From NCBI GenBank assembly GCA_019509785.1, contig JAEKLQ010000028.1:1-64000 (forward strand): a DNA stretch of 64,000 nucleotides, written 5' to 3'. This DNA is from Fibrobacterota bacterium. GTDB lineage: Bacteria; Fibrobacterota; Fibrobacteria; UBA11236. A program made the position numbers and the translations under genes. Below, in pieces: positions 24,817 to 32,855 of the stretch (position 1 is the first letter of the stretch; each line of letters starts with the position of its first letter). A model generated the notes under the pieces. It did no database searches, had not been told where the DNA came from, and was given only the letters and a program-made list of their open reading frames with translations.

Positions 24817-25007
24817 AGAGGATTCTTAAAATCGGAATTTCCGTTCTCGCCTTGGCGGCGGCTTGCTCTGCCCATCCCGGGCATGACTGGCAGACGTACG
24901 GCTTGTTTTGGAAACATCCTGGCCAAGTCCATCAAGACGTCGCAGCGGACAACCAGATTTGGCGATACGCTTTCGTCTCCGTTTATTCATGGACGGGATC
25001 CCGATAG
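24813..25007 (+). CDS. Small secreted peptide with mature HPGH N-terminus
   Basis: A 64-residue ORF, coupled to ureG by ATGA and preceded by AAGGAGG 8 bases upstream, so translation is likely. Residues 1-21 form a signal peptide ([20 protein letters not shown]). Signal peptidase I cleavage after CSA would expose HPGHDW at the N-terminus, while Cys19 leaves a weak lipobox as the alternative. The signal peptide followed by HPGH resembles the beginning of HupE/UreJ nickel permeases, but no transmembrane segments follow. It may be a truncated UreJ remnant or a small periplasmic metal-binding peptide. No further homology recognised. Confidence 0.55.
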   Translation: MKRILKIGISVLALAAACSAHPGHDWQTYGLFWKHPGQVHQDVAADNQIWRYAFVSVYSWTGSR

Positions 25008-25048
25008 TCCGGGCATGGAAATTCATAGTTACTGATTACTGCCTTAGA

Positions 25049-25170
25049 TGACAAAATGGATCCTATCTATCGTTCCGAATGTATTCATGACAATAATCTC
25101 GGAGAGAAAGCTTTTCTGTCATCAACTGGGAAACAGGAGTTAGTTTTGTTAGGAATTGATAACGATGTCA
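25049..25170. promoter_or_regulatory. TGTCA/TGACA motif cluster upstream of the porin gene
   Basis: Copies at 25049-25053 (TGACA), 25088-25094 (TGACAAT, exact inverse of ATTGTCA), 25117-25121 (TGTCA) and 25166-25170 (TGTCA), within an AT-rich 300-base stretch that holds no gene. They lie about 68-189 bases upstream of the candidate sigma-54-type site at 25238. Confidence 0.4.
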
Positions 25171-25237
25171 GATCCCGGAACGGCATTTCATGCTCGTTTC
25201 AGAGGGAACGGGCCATATACGGCCTGTTTCCTGGTTC

Positions 25238-25253
25238 TGGCATAGAGATTGAT
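25238..25253 (+). promoter_or_regulatory. Candidate sigma-54-type promoter of the porin gene
   Basis: TGGCAT-AGAGA-TTGAT has a perfect -24 element, but GA replaces the near-invariant GC at -12. The predicted start near 25264 would leave a 43-base leader with the AGAGGAG ribosome-binding site. Confidence 0.4.
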
Positions 25254-25306
25254 TAACGATTGTAATGTCCTCCTTCCGGTCCGGGAAGGAATAAAGAGGA
25301 GTAAGA

Positions 25307-26317
25307 ATGATTGAGAGTAAGAAACTTCCGCTCGCCTTGACGGTTCTCGGCTTCGGGGCCATGGTGGCGTCGGCCGATATCAAGGTCAACGACAACTTTT
25401 CCCTGAGCGGATTCGTCGACATGTCCGCCAACGGCGCGAAGTTGAGTTCCGTCAATGGCAATGATGTTACCGGCAGCGCGGGTGATGCAACCTTGAACGG
25501 AAGCCTGGATCAATACGAAATGGACTTCTTCTACAAGTTCGGGTTCTTCTCGGCCCGCGCGGATATCAACAGCCTCTCCGGCGGCGCCAGCGGCATTTTC
25601 ACCGAGCAAGCTTTCATCACGGCGACCTTGACCCAGGAATTGAGCCTGGGCATGGGCCGTTTCCTCAGCACCTCGGGATTCGAAGCCGCCGAGCCGACCG
25701 GACTCTATCAATACTCGACCTCCAAGCAGACCGGCGGCATTTATGGCGGCTATCAGAACGGCATCAACATCGCCTACACCACGCCGAAGTTCGGCCTGTA
25801 TGGCGCCGTGGTTTCGGATGTCTGGAATCCCAGTGAAACCGAACTCCTGAATTCCCCCGGCTTCGAGGGCCAGATTTCGGTGATGCCCGTGGCAGGCGTG
25901 ACCATCAAGGCCACCCAGCTCTGGCAGATGCGCGACAAGGACGCCGCCACCACTCTTGGTGATGACGGCCAGGGCCTGACAAACATCTGGGCCTCCTATG
26001 CCGTGGGCAAGTTGACGGCCGCGGCCGAATTCAACCTGCTCGAGAGCTGGCTCGTTGGTACGCAGAACGATTTGTCCGGCATGGGTTGGCTCGCCATGGT
26101 GAACTTCAAGGCGACCGATAAGGTGGGCTTGACCCTGCGCTACAGCGCCCTTACCATCGATGACAAGAACTCCGCTACCGACGACATGGGCAGCGAAGTC
26201 ACCTTCAGCCCCAGCTTCCAGGTCAGCCCCAATTGGCTGGTCTTGGCTGAAATCCGCGAAGACTTCGGCAACCTCGAAGCTACCAGCTACGCGGCCGAAT
26301 CCACCTTCTCCTTCTGA
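25307..26317 (+). CDS. Putative outer-membrane porin-like beta-barrel
   Basis: Predicted outer-membrane protein of 336 residues with a signal peptide (about 1-23, ..AMVASAD). The remainder alternates amphipathic beta-strands (FSLSGFVDMSA, FFYKFGFFSARADINS, TKFGLYGAVVSDVW, VGLTLRYSALTID) and ends in Phe (ESTFSF), a typical barrel-insertion signal. It resembles the porins described in general terms as OmpL/BBP-type; no precise family could be fixed. Position between urease and glnB, with similar upstream motifs, suggests a nitrogen-limitation-induced channel for urea or other N compounds (inference). SD AGAGGAG lies 7 bases before the ATG. Confidence 0.7.
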   Translation: MIESKKLPLALTVLGFGAMVASADIKVNDNFSLSGFVDMSANGAKLSSVNGNDVTGSAGDATLNGSLDQYEMDFFYKFGFFSARADINSLSGGASGIFTEQAFITATLTQELSLGMGRFLSTSGFEAAEPTGLYQYSTSKQTGGIYGGYQNGINIAYTTPKFGLYGAVVSDVWNPSETELLNSPGFEGQISVMPVAGVTIKATQLWQMRDKDAATTLGDDGQGLTNIWASYAVGKLTAAAEFNLLESWLVGTQNDLSGMGWLAMVNFKATDKVGLTLRYSALTIDDKNSATDDMGSEVTFSPSFQVSPNWLVLAEIREDFGNLEATSYAAESTFSF

Positions 26318-26323
26318 TGACAT

Positions 26324-26353
26324 TTCGGCCTCCGGTTAACACCGGGGGCCGAA
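26324..26353 (+). terminator. Hairpin after the porin gene
   Basis: TTCGGCCTCCGG pairs with CCGGGGGCCGAA across a TTAACA loop (12 bp, one wobble), 7 bases after the stop. There is no T-run. Confidence 0.5.
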
Positions 26354-26365
26354 TCGCATCTTAAG

Positions 26366-26400
26366 TGTCAACTATTGTCACCTGTTCCGATTGAATTGTC
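26366..26400 (+). promoter_or_regulatory. ATTGTCA motif array upstream of glnB
   Basis: TGTCA at 26366-26370, ATTGTCA at 26374-26380 and AATTGTC at 26394-26400, 102-136 bases upstream of the glnB sigma-54-type site. Confidence 0.5.
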
Positions 26401-26501
26401 TTAAAACACAAGTACACTGATGGCTCTGTCGAACAAAAAACTGCAAACTCGAGGGATTTTGACCAACTCGCAATCAATGTGTTAACTGGCACAGGGATTG
26501 A

Positions 26502-26517
26502 TGGGAACTAGATTGCT
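26502..26517 (+). promoter_or_regulatory. Sigma-54-type promoter of glnB
   Basis: TGGGAA-CTAGA-TTGCT has exact GG-N10-GC spacing and a consensus -12 element. The start near 26528 gives a leader of about 23 bases including AAGGAG. An overlapping alternative TGGCAC-AGGGA-TTGAT at 26487-26502 has a better -24 but a poor -12. Confidence 0.62.
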
Positions 26518-26538
26518 ATTCGTCCATCGGAGGCATAA

Positions 26539-26889
<351 letters not shown>

Positions 26890-26914
26890 CCCGCATCCCT
26901 TAGCCTCCAGATGC

Positions 26915-26942
26915 GTTCCCCTCGGCCCGGTCCGGGGGGAAC
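26915..26942. terminator. Hairpin between convergent glnB and DUF4416 genes
   Basis: GTTCCCC pairs with GGGGGAAC with an inner GGCC/GGTCC region, 26 bases past the glnB stop and 6 bases from the 3' end of the facing gene. Weak T-tract (TCTTCCTC). Confidence 0.4.
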
Positions 26943-26948
26943 TCTTCC

Positions 26949-27548
26949 TCAACCCGGATCTGAACCGCTAATCCCTTCCCCGTTTCCGTCGTCGTAGGCC
27001 TTCCTCGCTGAATAGGGCCGCCCCTCATGATGCATTTGATAGGCCAGCTTGGCGCGGGCTCGTAGGAAGTATCCTAGGTACTCTTGGCTCCGGTAATCTC
27101 GGTAGGTCCATGCGAACGGTTGGAAAAGGCCGTTCTCGAAGAAGAGCGTGGGCTCTACAAAGATTCCATCCCGCACGTACACGCGATGCCGTTGGTCCTT
27201 GGTGGTCGCCAGGAAGAATTGCCCTAATGTCATGTACCCGGGGTCGAGGTTTACGCGACGCATGGCGCCCACCGCGGTTTCCGATTCCGCTTCATTCGTC
27301 CATCGCTTGATCGCGACGATGTCTTCGCGAGGAATCAACTTCTCATAGGACACGAATGCGCGCCAGGGATTCGCCCCAAGCTCATCTTCATAATAACGGG
27401 TCCAAACGAATGGGATGGGGGATAGGACCTCCTCTTCCGGTCCAAAGCGCTGGACCAGCTTTGCCCGCATAGATGTCAGAATGCCGGTTTCGCCGGCTAA
27501 AAGCCCAATTACCAATTTCACGGGGAGCGGCGGCTTATAGGAACCCAT
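26949..27548 (-). CDS. DUF4416 family protein
   Basis: A 199-residue cytoplasmic protein matching the DUF4416 pattern: LVIGLLAGETGILTSMRAKLVQRFGPEEEVLSPIPFVWTRYYEDELG, then RRVNLDPGYMTLGQFFLATTKDQRHRVYVRDGIF and FAWTYRDYRSQEYLGYF. The family is widespread in Deltaproteobacteria, Nitrospirae and relatives and has no established function. It is transcribed toward glnB and away from the STAS gene. SD GGAG lies just before the ATG. Confidence 0.85.
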   Translation of the reverse strand: MGSYKPPLPVKLVIGLLAGETGILTSMRAKLVQRFGPEEEVLSPIPFVWTRYYEDELGANPWRAFVSYEKLIPREDIVAIKRWTNEAESETAVGAMRRVNLDPGYMTLGQFFLATTKDQRHRVYVRDGIFVEPTLFFENGLFQPFAWTYRDYRSQEYLGYFLRARAKLAYQMHHEGRPYSARKAYDDGNGEGISGSDPG

Positions 27549-27690
27549 AGCCGCTCCGTGGGTTGGGGAAATCCGCCCAATTATGATAAATTTGCAAATC
27601 CATACCGGAATATTTATTCTGGGGGCCGGCGCCGGGGCGGCGCGTGATCAGGTAAAGGTAGAAAGCTGGGGGCGGAAGATCCGGATTGGC

Positions 27691-28035
27691 ATGGCCAGGA
27701 ACGTTTTCTCGTGCAGGAATTTCGTGAAGAAGGGGCACTCGGTGGTCGAAATCACCGGTGATCTGACTTTCGAAACCGTGGATGCCCTGCGCAACGAGTT
27801 CGCCAATCTTCGTATGCAAAAACCGGACAAGGTCATCCTCGATTGCACGAGCGTAACCATGCTCTCCAGCGTCGGATTGGGAGAGTTCTCGAAGCTCATC
27901 AAGTGGGGTCTGGACAACCAATGCCAATTCAAGATAGTTTGCCAGGCGGGCCATGTGGTCGAGGTCCTGGAGATCGCCGGCATCACGGATATGATCCCTC
28001 TCCTCCCTACCATCGACATCGCCCTGAACCGCTGA
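27691..28035 (+). CDS. STAS-domain protein (anti-anti-sigma type)
   Basis: Single STAS domain of 114 residues: HSVVEITGDLTFETVDALRNEF, VILDCTSVTMLSSVGLGEFSKLI and the C-terminal VVEVLEIAGITDMIPL. The Ser-Ser in MLSSVGLGE aligns with the phosphorylatable Ser of SpoIIAA-type antagonists, so partner-switching with a HPK-like anti-sigma kinase is plausible. No such kinase lies nearby. ATG 27691 is chosen because homology begins there; the frame stays open back to 27583 with a less conserved leader. The PfkB gene follows after 75 bases. Confidence 0.82.
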   Translation: MARNVFSCRNFVKKGHSVVEITGDLTFETVDALRNEFANLRMQKPDKVILDCTSVTMLSSVGLGEFSKLIKWGLDNQCQFKIVCQAGHVVEVLEIAGITDMIPLLPTIDIALNR

Positions 28036-28110
28036 ACACCCGGCTATAACTAACGACGAAAATTCCCATGCGAATGGGAGCGGCGCTCGCTTCGAAAGGC
28101 GGAAGGCATA

Positions 28111-29238
28111 GTGACGAACAAGACCATCATCCAGGCAGCCGAGGCCATCGCGGAACGCAAGGCCGCCATCGCGGGGAAGAAATTCCTGGTGGGTTTCGAC
28201 GGCTTCGTGGACGAGATCATCCATCCGGTAGCAACCCGCCAGAACAAGGTCGAATTCAAGCGCATCGCGACCATCGCCGAATTCGCCGAGCGCATCGCTT
28301 CGGCCGCGGGCAAGTCCGCCAATATCGAGCTGGTCCCGATGGTCGAGAAGGCCGGCGGCAACGGCCCCCTGATGGCTATGGCCGCCGCGGGCATGGGCGC
28401 CCAGGTGACCTGTATCGGGATGCTGGGCTATCCCGACCTGCATCCGGTATTCAAGCCTTTGCAAAATATCTGCACCAAGGTGATTTCGGTGGGCATCCCC
28501 GGCCATACCGATGCCTTGGAATTCAATGACGGCAAACTGATGTTCGGGAAGCTGCACACCATCAAGGACATGTGCTGGTCGCGCCTGTTGGAAGTGGTCG
28601 GGGACGCGCCTTTGCGCGAGCTCCTCTTCAATTCGGATATGGTGGCCTGCACGAACTGGACCATGCTCACCGAGATGGGCGAGATCCTCGACAACATCAT
28701 CCGCCTGGTGCCGAAGGGCTGCCAGGTGAAATTCTTTTTCGACCTGGCCGATCCGGAGAAGCGTTCCCGCGGGGACATGGAGAGGGTGCTGGGGCAGATT
28801 TCGACCTTGGCCGGGAAGACCGGGGTTATCCTGGGGCTGAACCAGCGTGAAGCCGAACAGGTAAGCGATGTGCTGGGCCTGAAGGAGAAGCCCGAGGAGT
28901 CGCCGCTCGGAAACGAAGCCGCGGCGCGGCGCATTCGCGAGCGCATGGGCTTGCACGGCGTGGTGGTGCACGCGGTCCGCTACGCGGGGGCGGCGGTGGG
29001 CGGACTCTCGGCCGGCATCGAGGGGCCTTATTGCCCCAGCCCGAAACTTTCGACGGGAGCGGGCGATCATTTCAACGGCGGATTCTGCGCCGGCATCATG
29101 GCCGATCTTCCCGTTGCGCAAGCGCTCTACAGCGGCGTCGGCGCTTCGGGCTGGTACGTGCGGAACGCCAAGAGCCCTGGCTTGGACGACGTGGTCGGGC
29201 TCTTGAAGCAATGGGGCGAGGGCGTCCTTAAGGATTAA
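28111..29238 (+). CDS. PfkB-family carbohydrate kinase
   Basis: Ribokinase/PfkB-fold sugar kinase of 375 residues. N-terminal FLVGFDGFVDEIIHPV replaces the usual substrate-binding GE..D motif, GGNGPLMAMAAAGMGAQVTCIGMLGYPD is the family glycine-rich lid region, and the C-terminal STGAGDHFNGGF carries the catalytic-base Asp and anion hole. GTG start with GGCGGAAGG upstream. It is about 60 residues longer than ribokinase. Specific sugar substrate unknown. Confidence 0.82.
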   Translation: MTNKTIIQAAEAIAERKAAIAGKKFLVGFDGFVDEIIHPVATRQNKVEFKRIATIAEFAERIASAAGKSANIELVPMVEKAGGNGPLMAMAAAGMGAQVTCIGMLGYPDLHPVFKPLQNICTKVISVGIPGHTDALEFNDGKLMFGKLHTIKDMCWSRLLEVVGDAPLRELLFNSDMVACTNWTMLTEMGEILDNIIRLVPKGCQVKFFFDLADPEKRSRGDMERVLGQISTLAGKTGVILGLNQREAEQVSDVLGLKEKPEESPLGNEAAARRIRERMGLHGVVVHAVRYAGAAVGGLSAGIEGPYCPSPKLSTGAGDHFNGGFCAGIMADLPVAQALYSGVGASGWYVRNAKSPGLDDVVGLLKQWGEGVLKD

Positions 29239-29273
29239 GGCGAGCCTACCGCGCCCGGGAGCGGAGCTGGGCC

Positions 29274-29561
29274 TTATCGCGGTAAAGAGGTAGCCAGCCG
29301 CCCGGAAATGTCGCGGCAGCCCGAGCCTTCCGAAGAAATGAAAATCCCTCTCGAAGAGAGCTCCAACCCCTTCCAGGACCCCATTTTTCCCGCACGGACA
29401 GGGAGTCGGGCCACGCACCCGAGGCCCGCCGCATTTTCTGCCAGAACACGATCGCCGGAGTTCAACGCCGTTTTTCCGGCCGAATCCGAATAAAGATTTG
29501 TTCCCGGAAATCCGTAGCTCGGGCCTCCCAGGATTTTCAAGCGCATAGTGTTCGAGGACAA
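29274..29561 (-). pseudogene. Decayed paralogue of the two neighbouring secreted proteins
   Basis: The 95-residue minus-strand frame matches the C-terminal part of the adjacent 312- and 318-residue proteins. MRLKILGGPS..TNLYSDSAGK aligns with their TRLKIFGAPQ..RNLYTDSVLK and TRLKYFGAP..NNLYVDSAGN. AGLGCVARL aligns with their PGLGLVRM, and GSGCRDISGRLATSLPR aligns with AGIRDLIGRQIRSFP. The N-terminal two thirds are missing (an in-frame TGA lies about 13 codons upstream of ATG 29546) and the segment between the two blocks is shortened. It fills most of the 400-base gap after the kinase gene. Confidence 0.65.
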
Positions 29562-29639
29562 AGGGAATTCATTCGCATACGTTCAATACATTGCGCGCTC
29601 CCGCGAAACGATTGTCTATTTGCGTTGGGGGATCTTGGT

Positions 29640-30578
29640 TTAAGGGAGCCCTTGGCTCGGGAATGATCGGATTTGGCGCCCGATCAGGTCTCTGATTCCG
29701 GCGCTTCCCATGCTAAGGAAAGAAGGTCCGTTGCGGGTGAGGCGAACGATGTCCGGGATTTCCAGATTTTCCGGGGTCTTAAGGCGGAGCGCGACTGGCA
29801 TGATGAAGACTGAGTCCGGATAAACCGTACCCACCGTAACGCCGCCCCGCGAATATCCCTGCAATTGGTATTCGATTTGGGATTCGAAAACCATCGCTGT
29901 CATCCGCACCAGTCCCAATCCGGGCGCATAGACGGCCCATTCCTGACCGGAGCTGGCGACTTTCAAGACGGAATCCGTATAAAGGTTCCTAGTAGCGGCC
30001 CCTTGCGGGGCTCCGAAGATTTTCAGTCGCGTAGCGCTATCCGCGAGAGGAAAGGATCCCCGATCCCCGACGGTTATCCGTACGCGGGTGAACTCGTTAT
30101 TTCCGGATAAGCCTGAATATTGGCCGTCCGTACCGGCAAATTGGGACCCTGAGGTGGGAAGCTTGGCGACCCGATCCTTGCAGGTGTTCAACGCCCTTCG
30201 CGCGGTGCTATCCGTGATTTCCCAAATCCCGTTGATATTGCCGTATCCCGTTGAGGTAATGGCGGGCCCACCATATGGGGAAGCGGAGTAATAAGATACC
30301 CGGGTCCGTTCTTCAATACCATATCGGAATCCGCCTGCGATCGCCTCTCGGGAAACGATCCGGTATTTCTCCTCAGTGGCGGTTGACGATGAGCCATTGC
30401 CGTTAGAACCGTGCATCTCCGTGACTTGGAAAACGTCATCAACCTGGAAATCGTAAATCTCGAGGAAGGTCGGGCCGCAGGAGTCCGTAACGCCGGACGA
30501 CGGGGACCCGGCGACCGCTACCGAGGCGAGCATGGAGATGGATGCGAACAGCCGGAAAACCAAATATTGGATTTTCAT
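29640..30578 (-). CDS. Secreted protein of a local paralogous family (copy 2)
   Basis: Exported protein of 312 residues with signal peptide about 1-23 (..ASVAVAGS). Mature N-terminus DSCGPTFLEIYDFQVDDVFQ is shared with the upstream paralogue (DSCGPSYLDIYDFQVGDVFQ). A TRLKIFGAP block, an APGLGLVRM block and a C-terminal IRDLIGRQIRSFP tail also match. The short tail resembles C-terminal segments seen in Fibrobacter secreted proteins. No known domain recognised. It begins 8 bases after the paralogue, so the pair is an operon. Confidence 0.7.
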   Translation of the reverse strand: MKIQYLVFRLFASISMLASVAVAGSPSSGVTDSCGPTFLEIYDFQVDDVFQVTEMHGSNGNGSSSTATEEKYRIVSREAIAGGFRYGIEERTRVSYYSASPYGGPAITSTGYGNINGIWEITDSTARRALNTCKDRVAKLPTSGSQFAGTDGQYSGLSGNNEFTRVRITVGDRGSFPLADSATRLKIFGAPQGAATRNLYTDSVLKVASSGQEWAVYAPGLGLVRMTAMVFESQIEYQLQGYSRGGVTVGTVYPDSVFIMPVALRLKTPENLEIPDIVRLTRNGPSFLSMGSAGIRDLIGRQIRSFPSQGLP

Positions 30579-30586
30579 GATCGCCC

Positions 30587-31543
30587 CTATCGGAAAGATG
30601 CAACCTTATACGATGAACGGATCGGGAAGGATTGGGCTCGGCGTCCGAGCGGATCGCGTAATCCGGATTTCCCGGCGGAAAATAGGAACGGGTCGATTTC
30701 GCTAGGGCGGTAAGGATCCGGGTGGGTCATTCCTTCTGGACTCGGCGCGCGAATAGCAACCGTCACACCGAACGCGCTATCCGATTCGACCTTTCCATGG
30801 GTCACGCCGTTCCGGATGTAACCCGTCATGCTCATCTTGGGGCTGCTTTCGAATTCGGCATTCTCCGAGTGGACTATCCCCAGCCCGGCGGCGTATACCT
30901 CTAGGTAGGTTAAGGGCCCATTCTCGATCGGTCCTTGTTCACCGAGCAGGATATTACCGGCTGAATCAACATAGAGGTTATTGTTCGGGTATTGGCTGGT
31001 TATCGGGGCCCCGAAATATTTCAAGCGCGTGGTGTCGGTTAGAAAGCGGATATCGAAGGTATCCCCGATCGCGATATGGACCCGGGTATAGTAACCGGTG
31101 GCCCGCGGGGGGCCTGGCGGAAATGAACCGTAAAGCATCTTGGCGACCTGATCTTCGCATGCATTCAAGCTGGGCTTAGCGAGGCTATCCGTGAAGAGCC
31201 AGGTTCCGTTGAACGAACCGAATTGCTGGTTGTTAGCGGGGGTAAACGACCAGGACCTGATCAGACCCCTGACCTGATAACGATATCCATCGGGATGGGC
31301 ATCTTTGGAGAGGATGGTATACTTCCTATCGTCACCTGCGTATTGGCCATTTCCACCTCCTGCATCCCAACGGGATCTGGAATACTGGAAGACATCCCCG
31401 ACCTGAAAGTCATAGATGTCGAGATAGGACGGGCCGCAGGAATCCGCGGCGGCAGACAGGGCATTCGGACCAGCCGCGTTAGCCATCGGCGCGATGGAAC
31501 CGATGCCGATGAGCAAGGCCGGGATCAGATTCGCTAGGCGCAT
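30587..31543 (-). CDS. Secreted protein of a local paralogous family (copy 1)
   Basis: Exported protein of 318 residues. ATG 31543 is chosen because AGGAGAAACCC precedes it and a signal peptide starts there (MRLANLIPALLIGIGSIAP..ANAAG); the open frame extends back to 31606. Two Cys residues (DSCGP and NACED) are conserved with copy 2, suggesting a disulfide in the mature protein. Shared blocks are IYDFQVGDVFQ, TRLKYFGAP, AAGLGIVHSE and GLRDPLGRRAQSFP. Function unknown; probably extracellular. Confidence 0.7.
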   Translation of the reverse strand: MRLANLIPALLIGIGSIAPMANAAGPNALSAAADSCGPSYLDIYDFQVGDVFQYSRSRWDAGGGNGQYAGDDRKYTILSKDAHPDGYRYQVRGLIRSWSFTPANNQQFGSFNGTWLFTDSLAKPSLNACEDQVAKMLYGSFPPGPPRATGYYTRVHIAIGDTFDIRFLTDTTRLKYFGAPITSQYPNNNLYVDSAGNILLGEQGPIENGPLTYLEVYAAGLGIVHSENAEFESSPKMSMTGYIRNGVTHGKVESDSAFGVTVAIRAPSPEGMTHPDPYRPSEIDPFLFSAGKSGLRDPLGRRAQSFPIRSSYKVASFR

Positions 31544-31762
31544 GGGTTTCTCCTGTCCCACCTGGAATCCGGATAAAATTAGCAAGCGGCATGCCTGCGA
31601 ATGCAAAGCGGAAACCGGTCGGATTTCCGCGGTTTCTTCTAGCTGGGGTAATTACGCGAGGCTTTTAACGGTCAGTTCAGGACCAGCGCCGTTTTTCCGC
31701 TTGGAAGATGAGGACCATGCCAAGGGATCCGATGCGTAAGCAAAGGCCGTTAAAGCCCGCTT

Positions 31763-32836
31763 TTAGGCGCGCGGATCCACCTCCGCCAACGCACGACGTA
31801 ACCTCTCCGCTACCTCTTTCCGCAGGCTATCCGGTTTCATCGGCACCAGGTCCGGGGCCAGCGACAGGACCCAGTTCACGAAATCGGGCTTAACCACAAG
31901 CTTGACCTCGAAGAAGGATTCGTTGCCCTTCGAGAATACCTTCCCCGGCGGATTGAAATGGCTTTCGGACAAATACTTTTCCAGCCACTTGGCCTTCAGC
32001 GCCAACAATACGACATCGGGCGTTTCATTCGGTTGGCGGGCCCATTGGCCGAAGGTGTATTTGTATTGCTCGGCGGGATCGAATGCGGCGCGGACGAAAG
32101 ATTCCTGGGTGGCCACGCAGCGGCGGATGCGCTTGACCGAGAGGCTTTTGAAGGGGCCTTTGTTCCCGTCCTGCCTGCCGACCAGGTAGAGGGTGCCCAC
32201 GCGCAGCGATAGCACATACGGGTAGAACAGGAAGCCGTCCTTATCGGCGGCGTATCCGGAATAGGTGAGCTTCACCGCCTTGCGATCCGCGATGGCCGCT
32301 TCCAGGCTTTTCAAGATATTCGGGAGGGGATTGGCCTCGGCGAAGGGGCCGTGATCGATATGATAGATGCCCTCGGCGGGTTGGGCGGCTTCGGCTCGCG
32401 GGCTTTCGCGATCCTCCAGCCATGCGGTCACCTGGCGGATCAAGGGCGCGTGCTTGGGATTGCCGCCGGCATGCAATTCGGCGGAAAGCTTTTTCAAAGC
32501 GGGGATGAGATGGATGGGCGTTTTGTCGTTGGATGGGATGCGGTAGAGGCTGCGGCGGCCGGCGCCGCCCTTTTCCTGTTCCAGGGCATAACCCATGCGG
32601 CGCAGATCCGAGAGGTAGCGCTTGACGGTGCGCAGGTCCACGCCCAGCGCGGCGGAGATCTGATCGACGTGCATGCCCCCCGCATGCCCGCGCAGCAATT
32701 CGACGAGATGGTGGACCTTGGCGGTCTTATGGGTGGGGGGCGGAAGCGGCGCCCTTCGGAGCGGGTGCGGCTCCCGGGGCGGCAGCGGTTCCCGCCTAGG
32801 CGGGAGCTTACCGGCGGAAGAAGGGGAGGCTCGCAT
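31763..32836 (-). CDS. HTH-WYL domain transcriptional regulator
   Basis: DNA-binding regulator of 357 residues. A Pro/Arg-rich leader (1-35) precedes an HTH_11-type domain (about 38-95: LVELLRGHAGGMHVDQISAALGVDLRTVKRYLSDLRRMGY). The WYL ligand-sensing domain follows (about 180-260: KAVKLTYSGY..FLFYPYVLSLRVGTLYLVGRQDG) with a C-terminal WCX-like extension. SD AGGAGG is optimally placed. It lies 19 bases after gltX, so it is probably cotranscribed. WYL proteins sense nucleic acids or small ligands in phage defence and DNA damage; nothing of that kind is adjacent here. Confidence 0.85.
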   Translation of the reverse strand: MRASPSSAGKLPPRREPLPPREPHPLRRAPLPPPTHKTAKVHHLVELLRGHAGGMHVDQISAALGVDLRTVKRYLSDLRRMGYALEQEKGGAGRRSLYRIPSNDKTPIHLIPALKKLSAELHAGGNPKHAPLIRQVTAWLEDRESPRAEAAQPAEGIYHIDHGPFAEANPLPNILKSLEAAIADRKAVKLTYSGYAADKDGFLFYPYVLSLRVGTLYLVGRQDGNKGPFKSLSVKRIRRCVATQESFVRAAFDPAEQYKYTFGQWARQPNETPDVVLLALKAKWLEKYLSESHFNPPGKVFSKGNESFFEVKLVVKPDFVNWVLSLAPDLVPMKPDSLRKEVAERLRRALAEVDPRA

Positions 32837-32855
32837 TCGTGTCCTCCTGTTCTCC

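Noticed and set aside
26487-26502. TGGCAC-AGGGA-TTGAT as the glnB promoter
   Set aside because: The -24 element is excellent, but the -12 has GA instead of GC. The overlapping TGGGAA-CTAGA-TTGCT is preferred, and this one is kept only as an alternative.
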